Both the position numbers and the translations under genes were made by a program. A stretch of DNA of 64,000 bases, from contig NZ_CP023777.1 of assembly GCF_002557795.1 (NCBI RefSeq), positions 1,504,001 through 1,568,000 on the forward strand. Reading direction: 5' to 3'. This stretch comes from Chitinophaga caeni. GTDB lineage: Bacteria > Bacteroidota > Bacteroidia > Chitinophagales > Chitinophagaceae. Below are positions 36,986 to 45,155 of the stretch, piece by piece (within the stretch, counting starts at the first letter, position 1; each line of letters begins with the position of its first letter). The notes below the pieces were generated by a model that was not told the DNA's origin, ran no database searches, and saw only the letters and a list, made by a program, of their open reading frames with translations.

Positions 36986-37711
36986 GATTTCATGGAGGAT
37001 CGGTGGGGAATGTAACTCCGTGAAATCAGGCATATGTAATTTGAAAAAGTCGAGATAGCGGTACAATAAAATCCGCCGCCTGTCTTTATTCAAAGAGATT
37101 CCTTCCAATTCCACGGTAGTTTGCACCCGTAAAAATCGATCCGTTATTTCGCTATGCAAGGCATCCAAGTGGTGACTATGGTGCGGGGGTAAATCTGTGA
37201 AAGTACCCTCTTGCATATCCAGGAAAGGAGAATAATTTGAGAAGTGACCGTTGATCCCGAATCCCAGGTGCGAAGCCAGTTTCAATGTGAAGTACAAAGG
37301 TATATTGGCCGCGGTATTAGCATTTGCTTGGTCCAGTAACTGCAAGCTGTTGCTAACGAAATAATACAATGAAGGTTGAGATTCCGGCTGCTTCAACGAC
37401 TTTTGCAATAATTCCACCATATATAACGCCACCGTATTCTTCACGATATTTACATGCAAGTTGGTATAAATATAGGCCAACTTAAACTCCGAGATTCTTT
37501 GGATATTCTTTTGTTCCTGGTGATAAACGACGAGGTCCAATATATTGCCAGGCTGCAATAAGTTTCCTTTTGCCGACTTTGGTTTTCCTGACCTGGCGCC
37601 ATTCACTATATAAGATTGTAGCCCGAAAAGCTCCGTGAATACGCTTACGATCACGCTAGCTTCACCATATTTGACGGTTCTTAAAACTATTCCCGGAGTT
37701 TTGTGCAACAT
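36974..37711 (-). CDS. recO: DNA repair protein RecO
   Basis: 245 residues. RecO anneals single strands and helps RecR load RecA at gaps. It has an N-terminal OB fold (TPGIVLRTVKYGEASVIVSVFTE, LQSYIVNGARSGKPKSAKGNLLQPGN, LDLVVYHQEQKNIQRISEF) and a helical C-terminal domain (YMVELLQKSLKQPESQPSLYYFV). A 3' overlap with lpxH on the opposite strand means the two transcripts can pair at their ends. Confidence 0.93.
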   Translation of the reverse strand: MLHKTPGIVLRTVKYGEASVIVSVFTELFGLQSYIVNGARSGKPKSAKGNLLQPGNILDLVVYHQEQKNIQRISEFKLAYIYTNLHVNIVKNTVALYMVELLQKSLKQPESQPSLYYFVSNSLQLLDQANANTAANIPLYFTLKLASHLGFGINGHFSNYSPFLDMQEGTFTDLPPHHSHHLDALHSEITDRFLRVQTTVELEGISLNKDRRRILLYRYLDFFKLHMPDFTELHSPPILHEILDA

Positions 37712-37869
37712 TTAGGCAAATTTCAGAATTTTCCCGGTGATTTCATCACGTTAATCGAGAAGCAGGAGGATGCGGGCTTATAATCGCATTAAATATTCGC
37801 AGATCATTACCTGTAGCAGATCGGGGATTCCCATTTCTGCGATACTTTAATTACCTTTAGGCCATTTAC

Positions 37870-37877
37870 TAAATTTG
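37870..37877 (+). promoter_or_regulatory. Candidate -7 element for the MMPL exporter gene (TAAATTTG)
   Basis: Exact TAnnTTTG match, 10 bases before the ATG, again predicting a very short leader. Confidence 0.5.
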
Positions 37878-37887
37878 ATCGATCCAT

Positions 37888-40296
37888 ATGTGGCAACGCC
37901 TAGCAGGTTTTGTGTTAAAATTCCGTATACCTTTATTAATTGGTTTATTGGTAAGTACGGTAGCGATGGGCTATTTCGCGAGCAAGGTTAAGATGAGCTA
38001 TGATTACGTGAACGCGATCCCCCGCGATAACCCGAAATTCAAGATATACCAAGAATTTAAAAAGCAATTTGGCGAAGATGGCAACATGATGGTGCTGGGT
38101 GTGCAAACCGATCATTTCTTCGATTTATCTTACTTTAATGATTACGTGGCCTTAAGCCGGGCCATTAAAGCTATCCCTGAAGTCGAAAACGTTTTAAGCG
38201 TCCCCGCTGCCATAAACTTGATTAAGAATGATAGCACGCGACAACTTTCCGCGGTTCCCATATTTCAATCCGGGGCGAAAAGCCAACAAGAATTAGATAG
38301 CCTATCTGCAAGTTTTCTGAACCTCCCGTTTTACCGGGGTTTGTTATACAGCAAGGAAGGAAATGCTTACCTGATGGCTATACATATAAACAAGGATGTA
38401 TTAAACTCTGCACAAAGGGAAGGCGTGGTCAAACAAATTACTGAACTCGCGGATAACTTTGGGAAGCAACAACAACAGGAAGTGTATATGAGTGGCTTAC
38501 CACTTATACGTACCAATATGGCGGTTAAGGTGGCCAACGAATTAAAGTTGTTCCTGGGTATCTCCTTCTTGCTAACGGCCGTGATATTATTCTTATTCTT
38601 CCGGAGTTTAACCGATGTACTAATCAGTATGATCGTCGTGGCTATCGGTGTTGTATGGTCATTGGCCACGATATATTTGTTCGGTTACAAGATCACCTTG
38701 TTAACCGGTTTGATTCCTCCGTTAATCGTTGTAATCGGTATCCCTAACTGCGTTTATTTCCTTAATAAATACCATTCTGAATACGCTGGCCATGGCAACA
38801 AGATGAAAGCCTTGGTACGCATGGTACAAAAAATGGGTATCGTAACGCTGTTTACAAATATTACGGCGGCAATCGGTTTCGGGGTGTTTTGGTTTACGAA
38901 CAGCGCCATTTTGAAGGAATTTGGCTTGGTTGCAGGCTTGAATATCATGATGATCTTCCTGATCTCTTTTATTCTTTTACCTTCCGTACTAAGTTTCTTA
39001 AAAGCGCCAAAGCATACGAATACCAGTTATCTCGAAGGTGGTGCCGTGAACGGTATATTAGATTTCCTAACCGGCTTAGTGTTTAAATACAGGCCTTTCG
39101 TGTACGCATTTACCAGCCTGATGGTGGTATTGGCATTATGGGGAATGGCCCGCTTGAAAACAGAGGCATTCATGGTTGATGATATCCCTAAGACGGATAA
39201 GATTTATACCGACCTGAAATTCTTCGAGCATAATTTTAAAGGGGTGATGCCCTTGGAGATCGCCGTTGACACGAAACGCAAAAACGGCGTAATCAGTTTA
39301 CAAACCCTTACGAAGTTGGATGAACTGTCGAAGTTGATCGAGGCACAACCAGCATTCGCGCGGCCATTGTCTATATCTGAAGGAATAAAGTTTGCACGGC
39401 AAGCATTTTATAACGGGGATAGTACCAGTTATGCCGTTCCCAATTCTTTTGATATTAGCTTCCTGGCGAGGTATCTTAGGATGAAATCCGGAACGGGTGA
39501 TGAAGATAATTCTACCTATTCGAAGTTACTTTCATCTTTCATGGATAGCACGCGGCAAATAGCGAGGATGAGCGTAAATATGGCCGATGTGGGCTCTGAA
39601 AAGCTGCCCGCGATTTTAAACAGCTTACAACCTAAAGTCAACGAAATATTCGATACGGCCCATTATAATGTAACTTTCACCGGTACCTCGGTAATCTTCC
39701 TCGAAGGAAGCCGGTTTATTATCAGCGGCTTGACAGAAAGTATATTGTTGGCATTCGTGTTGATCATCTTCTGTATGCTATATTTATTCCGCTCCTTCAA
39801 GATGCTGATTATTTCGCTGATTCCGAACGTAATCCCGCTAATCGTGACGGCAGGCGTGATGGGCTGGATGGGAATTGCGATCAAGCCTTCGACGGTGCTG
39901 GTTTTCAGTATAGCCTTGGGAATCGCGATTGACGTGACGATCCGTTTCCTTGTCAATTTCAAGCAAGAGCTGCCTTTAAATAATTACGATATCTCTGCCA
40001 CCGTTAAACAAACGATCCATGAAACGGGCCTTAGTATTATTTATACATCCTTAATCCTTTTTGCCGGATTCATGATTTTTAGTTTCTCACAGTTTGGTGG
40101 AACGAAAGCATTGGGATGGTTAACCTCCCTAACCTTGGTGATGGCAATGATCACGAACCTTACCATATTGCCGGCCATGCTGTTATGGATGGAAAAGGGA
40201 ATATTGAGAAAGGCTAAGAAGAAAGAATTATGGAATGCTTTAGATGAAGAAGAGGATATCGAGATGGCCGATTTAGGCTTGGAAGAAGAAAAGTAA
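37888..40296 (+). CDS. MMPL/RND-superfamily exporter
   Basis: 802 residues with the twofold RND plan: one membrane segment (about 13-32), a large periplasmic loop, then five segments between about 220 and 390. The second half repeats this (segment near 412, loop, five segments between 610 and 785). The loops contain SYDYVNAIPRDNP and MVDDIPKTDKIYTDLKF, typical of the MMPL group of lipid or hydrophobe exporters. The C-terminal tail is strongly acidic. No adaptor or outer-membrane partner is adjacent and the gene is flanked by its own promoter-like site and terminator. The substrate is unknown; sterol/hopanoid or fatty-acid export is a family possibility only. Confidence 0.88.
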   Translation: MWQRLAGFVLKFRIPLLIGLLVSTVAMGYFASKVKMSYDYVNAIPRDNPKFKIYQEFKKQFGEDGNMMVLGVQTDHFFDLSYFNDYVALSRAIKAIPEVENVLSVPAAINLIKNDSTRQLSAVPIFQSGAKSQQELDSLSASFLNLPFYRGLLYSKEGNAYLMAIHINKDVLNSAQREGVVKQITELADNFGKQQQQEVYMSGLPLIRTNMAVKVANELKLFLGISFLLTAVILFLFFRSLTDVLISMIVVAIGVVWSLATIYLFGYKITLLTGLIPPLIVVIGIPNCVYFLNKYHSEYAGHGNKMKALVRMVQKMGIVTLFTNITAAIGFGVFWFTNSAILKEFGLVAGLNIMMIFLISFILLPSVLSFLKAPKHTNTSYLEGGAVNGILDFLTGLVFKYRPFVYAFTSLMVVLALWGMARLKTEAFMVDDIPKTDKIYTDLKFFEHNFKGVMPLEIAVDTKRKNGVISLQTLTKLDELSKLIEAQPAFARPLSISEGIKFARQAFYNGDSTSYAVPNSFDISFLARYLRMKSGTGDEDNSTYSKLLSSFMDSTRQIARMSVNMADVGSEKLPAILNSLQPKVNEIFDTAHYNVTFTGTSVIFLEGSRFIISGLTESILLAFVLIIFCMLYLFRSFKMLIISLIPNVIPLIVTAGVMGWMGIAIKPSTVLVFSIALGIAIDVTIRFLVNFKQELPLNNYDISATVKQTIHETGLSIIYTSLILFAGFMIFSFSQFGGTKALGWLTSLTLVMAMITNLTILPAMLLWMEKGILRKAKKKELWNALDEEEDIEMADLGLEEEK

Positions 40297-40326
40297 TCCT
40301 AACAAGAAAATATGTTACGAAACCGG

Positions 40327-40368
40327 ACACGGTGCAATATAAATAAATGTTGCACCGTGTTTTTTTTG
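40327..40368 (+). terminator. Rho-independent terminator of the MMPL exporter gene
   Basis: ACACGGTGCAA (40327-40337) pairs perfectly with TTGCACCGTGT (40350-40360), followed by eight T. Confidence 0.92.
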
Positions 40369-40513
40369 TAAATAAGGTTAATAATATTACACTATAATTT
40401 AGCTTTAAAGCCCTATAGGACTAGTATAGCAAGGAATTATATATTTATAAAATAATCTAGTAACCTACATTCATAATATAGAACATACCGCTCGTATAAA
40501 TTAGCCATCCAAA

Positions 40514-40568
40514 GCGGATGAAAAGTAGGAAGTTTATAATGCCATTTTATAACCTTTTTAGCATCCGC
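40514..40568 (+). promoter_or_regulatory. Long imperfect hairpin abutting the start codon of the transposase-like gene
   Basis: The outer arms GCGGATG (40514-40520) and CATCCGC (40562-40568) pair perfectly. Between them, bases 28-39 and 47-58 of the 40500s form a second stem with TTATAA on both sides, one T-C mismatch and G-T pairs. The structure ends two bases before the ATG at 40571. It could block initiation in mRNA or be a binding site for the HTH protein itself. Confidence 0.5.
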
Positions 40569-40570
40569 CG

Positions 40571-41278
40571 ATGAAGAATAAGTTCTTAAAAGGCGCTCAC
40601 CTGTCTGAGCGCAAGTTTAAGGAGATATTAAAGCTATTCTCCGAAGACCTCACAGCTACGCAAATTGCGAGCATAAGCGGGGTAAGCCGCGTCACAGTAA
40701 ACAGCTATTTGAAGAAGATCCGTTCTCAAATAGTTAAAAGTTGTGAAGAAACTTCCCCTGTTCCGGTTCACTCCCTTCCCAAGATTATTCACGCCAAGCA
40801 ACCAGTTTTACAACACGATGGTGATGTAGAAGACGATGCTTTGCGATTGAATGTTGAAAGGAACAACCGCCCCGTAATTTTTGGCATATATCACCTTGAT
40901 AGCCAGGTTTTCACGGAAATCATTCCCGATATCAGTCGCTCCATGATACAAGCCGTGGTTCGCGGTAGATCCATACTGGAGACGGTAGGTACCGCGGATA
41001 GAATACGTAAATACAACGGGGTAGTGGATTTAGGGCAATACCGTTTATACCATCTCCCGGGGCAGCACCTGGTGGGAGCACACCACCAACACATAATCGA
41101 TGATGTGGACGGATTCTGGATTTTGACGAAGCATCGCTTGGCAAAATTCAAGGGTTTAAACCGCAATACGGTATACTTACACTTGAAAGAATGCGAGTTT
41201 AGGTACAACCATCGCACCAGGGATTTGTATAATGTGTTGTTAGACTTGCTAAAAAATTACCCTTTAAACTTATCATGA
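40571..41278 (+). CDS. IS1595-like transposase relative with degraded catalytic residues (possibly domesticated)
   Basis: 235 uninterrupted residues. An N-terminal HTH (about 11-52, ATQIASISGVSRVTVNSYLKKI) and C-terminal HRLAKFKGLNRNTVYLHLKE-CEFRYNHR match IS1595-family transposases, as do QVFTEIIPD (112-120) and RKYNGVVDLG (146-155). The catalytic face is altered. The expected VDExYFG motif in the 75-95 region is missing, the usual SDGW is ADRI (D143 kept), and HINGIESFW reads HIIDDVDGFW (174-183). Flanking terminal inverted repeats were not found. It is either a decayed copy that has kept its frame or a transposase turned DNA-binding protein. Family match is from remembered motifs. Confidence 0.68.
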   Translation: MKNKFLKGAHLSERKFKEILKLFSEDLTATQIASISGVSRVTVNSYLKKIRSQIVKSCEETSPVPVHSLPKIIHAKQPVLQHDGDVEDDALRLNVERNNRPVIFGIYHLDSQVFTEIIPDISRSMIQAVVRGRSILETVGTADRIRKYNGVVDLGQYRLYHLPGQHLVGAHHQHIIDDVDGFWILTKHRLAKFKGLNRNTVYLHLKECEFRYNHRTRDLYNVLLDLLKNYPLNLS

Positions 41279-41640
41279 TAATATATTTTTTATCATTATT
41301 TAATATTTAATAAAGTATTGAATAATGTAATATTTAGGTGATTAAAATCTCCTTAAAATATGTTATATCAATTAAATTAAAGGACTAAGATTGAACAAAT
41401 GTCAGTGAATGTTCGTTAAGTTAGAATTGTAAAACCAAGGAAGAATCGCTTAACGGAAACCTTACTTTTTCACTTCGGATAGGGAACAAGCACTTGGCAT
41501 TTTTTCTAATATTATTTTAAAAATATTTATCTAAATGCATATGTATGTATACTAGCATGCTGGTGCATTTCATCATGATATAAAGATTTTCTGAATTACG
41601 AAAACGTTAAGTTTTTCGATTTAGATTTTGGTTGATGACA

Positions 41641-41673
41641 AGCGGGCAATACTCCTATTGCCTGCTTTTTTTA
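41641..41673 (+). terminator. Orphan Rho-independent terminator
   Basis: AGCGGGCAAT (41641-41650) pairs with ATTGCCTGCT (41657-41666) through one G-T pair, 6-base loop, then seven T. It lies 362 bases beyond the nearest upstream stop codon, so it ends either a long 3' untranslated region or a separate small RNA. Confidence 0.85.
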
Positions 41674-41900
41674 TTATAACGATAACGACTAAACGAATAG
41701 CATTTTTTACAAATATTCAATTATCATTATAATATAAATTTGTTTTTTGTGTTTTAAACTTAATTTGTTCCCCTCTTTAAGTCCTTTACCCTGGCGGATT
41801 TCACGAATTATATTAATAGATTATTCCATGTTTTCTTCTCCTAATGTCCGTTACAACATTTTTTAGTTATAAAAAAATTTTTCCTATTTGTTAACGATAT

Positions 41901-41908
41901 TATATTTG
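41901..41908 (+). promoter_or_regulatory. Candidate -7 element for the first SusC/SusD pair (TATATTTG)
   Basis: Exact TAnnTTTG match 30 bases before the ATG; predicted leader about 24 bases. A second match (TAAATTTG, 41735-41742) may give a longer transcript. Confidence 0.5.
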
Positions 41909-41938
41909 AGAGTTAAATTTTCGTTAAACAACTAAATC

Positions 41939-44900
41939 ATGCTTATGAGGAAAAGGCTCGTCGTGCTTTTCCTGCTCCTGGTCACCCTGGCCGGGCAGGG
42001 GATGGCGCAATCCCGTACTATTACCGGTACGGTAACTTCAGTTGAAGACGGTTCGCCAATTATCGGTGCAACCGTAATAATCAAAGGAACCAATTTGGGT
42101 ACAGTTACGAATGTAGACGGAACTTACTCGCTTAATGTACCGGACGGTAAGGATATCTTGATATTCAAATTTATCGGCATGTCGGACAAAGAAGTGAAAA
42201 TTTCCGGCTCTACGGTGAATGTTACATTGCAAGCCGATGTAAAAACACTTACAGAAACTGTCATCACGGCAAATGCCATCAAGAGAGAAAAACGCTCCCT
42301 GGGCTATTCTGCTCCCACGGTAAAAAGTGATGAGTTAACAAGAGGCCAGGCGCCCAGCGCTTTGAATGGTCTTTCCGGTAAAGTTGCCGGTGTAAACATC
42401 ACCGGTACTGCTAATGCCCCCGGTAGTTCTTCCCGTATCGTATTACGTGGCGGTTCTTCCATCGCTGGAAATAACCAGGCGCTGATCGTGGTGGATGGGG
42501 TACCTATCGACAACAGTAGTCAAATAGGTGGTTCTTCCTTAGCGTCAACTGACTTTGGTAACCGTGCCAATGATATCAATCCAGATGATATCGAATCTAT
42601 GACAATCTTGAAAGGCCCTGCTGCCGCGGCTTTGTATGGATCGCGTGCTTCTAATGGCGCCGTGATCATCACTACAAAATCAGGTAAGAAAGGTGCTGGT
42701 AACAAGAAAAATGAAATCACTTTCAACTCCGCGGTAACATTTTCCAATGTCCTGAAACTTCCTGAGCTTCAGAATGAGTACGGTCAAGGTGGTGGCGGAC
42801 AGTTGGATCTTCGTGAAAACTGGAGCTGGGGTGCTAAATTCAACGGCGAAATGCAGGGCTGGGGTCAAGAGATCAACGGCGTTCGCCAAGAAAAGCCTTA
42901 TGTAGCGCAACCTGATAACATCAAGAATTTCTTTGAATTAGGTAGGTCTGCTAATAATAATTTGTCAATCTCCGGTGCCGGTGAAAAGTCGACTTATTAC
43001 CTGTCTTTAAACGCTTTGAACTCCGATGGGGTAATGCCGGGTGATTATGACAAGTACAACAAGTACAGTGTAAGGTTTAACGGTACTACTGAATTGAGCA
43101 ACAAATTTACTAGCTCTATCAACGTGAGTTATACTAAGATTAACAGCAACATGGTTGCAGGTGGTCAAGGTGCCTCATCCGTTTACAACAACGTATTACA
43201 AACTCCGAGGGACATTCCTTTGGACAAGATGGGTAATTTGAATAATCCTTATTATGGTTATGATTTAGATAAAGGAACTTACGGGTATTACGGTGCTTAT
43301 ACAGTAAGCCCTTATTTTATCCTGAAAAATTACCAGAACAACAACTACGTTGATCGTGTAGCGGGTAACTTCGCGTTGCATTACAAGGCCAACAGTTGGT
43401 TGGAAGTTACGAACAGGTTAGGTGCCGATGTGTATTCTGATCGTCGTAACTACATCGCGCCTAAATTCTCGGTAAAACCGGTAGATCAAAGCGGGGTTGA
43501 TTATAACCAAAACAATATTCGTAGTAATGTTGGTTCTTACTCCGAAGTAGAATATAACCTCTCCGAGATCACCAATGATTTGATGATTACCGGTAAGAAA
43601 CAATTAACGCAGGATTTGAGCCTTTCCGTAATGCTAGGTAACAACATCCGTCAACGTGCTTACCATTCCTTGAGCGCCGCAACAAATAGCAGCGGTTTGG
43701 TTATTCCGGGTTATTATAATCTTGCTAATAGTAACGGGAATCAGACCACTTCTAATTATGACGAAAAACGTCGTTTAGTAGGGGTTTACGGAGCCATTAA
43801 CCTAGGTTATAAGGACATGTTGTACTTGGATATGACAGCGCGTAACGACTGGTCATCAACATTACCGAAGAAGAACAATTCATTCTTTTATCCAAGCGTA
43901 AGCGGTTCATGGGTATTTACCGAGTTATTGAAGGATAAAGGAATTTCCAATATCCTGAACTATGGTAAATTGCGTGCGAACTTTGCACAGGTAGGTAATG
44001 ATGCAGATCCGTATTCATTAACAAACTATTATTCTAAAGCAAGTATTAATGGCGGCTTTGGTTCAACAATATTTCCTTTCAACGGCGTACCGGGTTTTAC
44101 CGTGTATGATGAAGTAGGGAATCCTAACTTGGAGCCGGAAATTACTACCGCGTATGAAATCGGTACCGAATTAAATTTCTTCAATAACAATTTAACGGTT
44201 GACTTTAGTTATTATCACAACATTTCCAAGAATCAAATTATCCCGGTACCGTTAGCGTATTCTTCCGGGTATGTTCAAGCAACGTTGAATGCCGGTAAAA
44301 TTGAAAATAAGGGAGTTGAATTATCATTACGCGGTACACCTATCCGTACTTCTTACGGTTTGAATGTAGAATTCTACGGTACATTTACGAAGAATGTTAG
44401 TAATGTAATCAGCGTGAAGACTGGCCAGTTAGTGGTTGGTGGATTCAACGGTATGTCCATCGTAGCAGCAGAAGGTCAACCTTATGGTTCGTTCTACGCT
44501 GTAGACATTGCCCGTGATGACAAGGGACGTGTAATTGTAGATGAAGATGGATATCCTGAATGGACTGATAGCCCACGCTATTTAGGCTCTTACAATCCCG
44601 ATTACCAAGCATCTCTCGGAACTAATATCCATTACAAAGGTTGGAATTTTAATATGCTCTTTGAAACCAAACAAGGAGGCGTATTCTTCAGCCGTACTAA
44701 GGATATTATGGCATTCGTAGGTACATCCGCGGAAACAGTACGCGGAGGACGTGATCCTCATATCTGGCCTAATTCTGTGTACTTGGATGGAGATGGAAAA
44801 TATGTTGAAAATACTGACAGGAAATTTAATCCGGAAGTTTATTATCCAAGCAATATGCCCCCGGGAACAAGCATCGTGGATGCTTCTTATGTAAGGCTGC

Positions 44901-45130
44901 GCGAGGCTAGCTTGTCATATAGGTTGCCTAAAAACCTGTTGAATAGAACACCTTTCGGTGATATTACCCTGGGTTTATTCGGCAATAACTTATTCTTATG
45001 GACGGCCAAATCCAACGAGTTCGCAGATCCGGAGATCAACTCTACGGGTGCTGGAAATGCTCAAGGGTTCGACTTCACGGCACAACCATCATTGCGCAAC
45101 TTCGGTTTCAACGTGAAAGTTTCTTTCTAG
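41939..45130 (+). CDS. SusC/RagA-family TonB-dependent outer membrane transporter (1063 aa)
   Basis: Outer-membrane barrel that imports oligomers captured by its SusD partner, driven by TonB. A signal peptide ends near GQGMAQ; a second ATG at 41945 is an alternative start. A carboxypeptidase-regulatory-like beta domain (about 27-100: TVTSVEDGSPIIGATVIIKG, TNLGTVTNVDGTYSLNVP) precedes the plug. The plug (about 115-245) has PGSSSRIVLRGGSSIAGNNQ, DDIESMTILKGPAAAALYGS and ASNGAVIITTKSG. The barrel ends in phenylalanine (FNVKVSF), as outer-membrane proteins usually do. Closely related to the SusC gene at 47201. The nutrient is unknown; no polysaccharide- or peptide-degrading gene is adjacent. Confidence 0.96.
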   Translation: MLMRKRLVVLFLLLVTLAGQGMAQSRTITGTVTSVEDGSPIIGATVIIKGTNLGTVTNVDGTYSLNVPDGKDILIFKFIGMSDKEVKISGSTVNVTLQADVKTLTETVITANAIKREKRSLGYSAPTVKSDELTRGQAPSALNGLSGKVAGVNITGTANAPGSSSRIVLRGGSSIAGNNQALIVVDGVPIDNSSQIGGSSLASTDFGNRANDINPDDIESMTILKGPAAAALYGSRASNGAVIITTKSGKKGAGNKKNEITFNSAVTFSNVLKLPELQNEYGQGGGGQLDLRENWSWGAKFNGEMQGWGQEINGVRQEKPYVAQPDNIKNFFELGRSANNNLSISGAGEKSTYYLSLNALNSDGVMPGDYDKYNKYSVRFNGTTELSNKFTSSINVSYTKINSNMVAGGQGASSVYNNVLQTPRDIPLDKMGNLNNPYYGYDLDKGTYGYYGAYTVSPYFILKNYQNNNYVDRVAGNFALHYKANSWLEVTNRLGADVYSDRRNYIAPKFSVKPVDQSGVDYNQNNIRSNVGSYSEVEYNLSEITNDLMITGKKQLTQDLSLSVMLGNNIRQRAYHSLSAATNSSGLVIPGYYNLANSNGNQTTSNYDEKRRLVGVYGAINLGYKDMLYLDMTARNDWSSTLPKKNNSFFYPSVSGSWVFTELLKDKGISNILNYGKLRANFAQVGNDADPYSLTNYYSKASINGGFGSTIFPFNGVPGFTVYDEVGNPNLEPEITTAYEIGTELNFFNNNLTVDFSYYHNISKNQIIPVPLAYSSGYVQATLNAGKIENKGVELSLRGTPIRTSYGLNVEFYGTFTKNVSNVISVKTGQLVVGGFNGMSIVAAEGQPYGSFYAVDIARDDKGRVIVDEDGYPEWTDSPRYLGSYNPDYQASLGTNIHYKGWNFNMLFETKQGGVFFSRTKDIMAFVGTSAETVRGGRDPHIWPNSVYLDGDGKYVENTDRKFNPEVYYPSNMPPGTSIVDASYVRLREASLSYRLPKNLLNRTPFGDITLGLFGNNLFLWTAKSNEFADPEINSTGAGNAQGFDFTAQPSLRNFGFNVKVSF

Positions 45131-45155
45131 TATTTGATAAGTTAAATGTTTGAAA

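Larger units (their letters stand above)
41279..41938. other. AT-rich regulatory region upstream of the first SusC gene
   Basis: 660 bases without a convincing gene. It contains a strong plus-strand terminator (41641-41673) with no gene within 360 bases upstream, and two exact TAnnTTTG matches at 41735-41742 and 41901-41908 ahead of susC. Confidence 0.6.

Noticed and set aside
40400..41400. Intact IS1595 insertion sequence
   Set aside because: No terminal inverted repeats or target-site duplication were found around the gene and the catalytic motifs are degraded.
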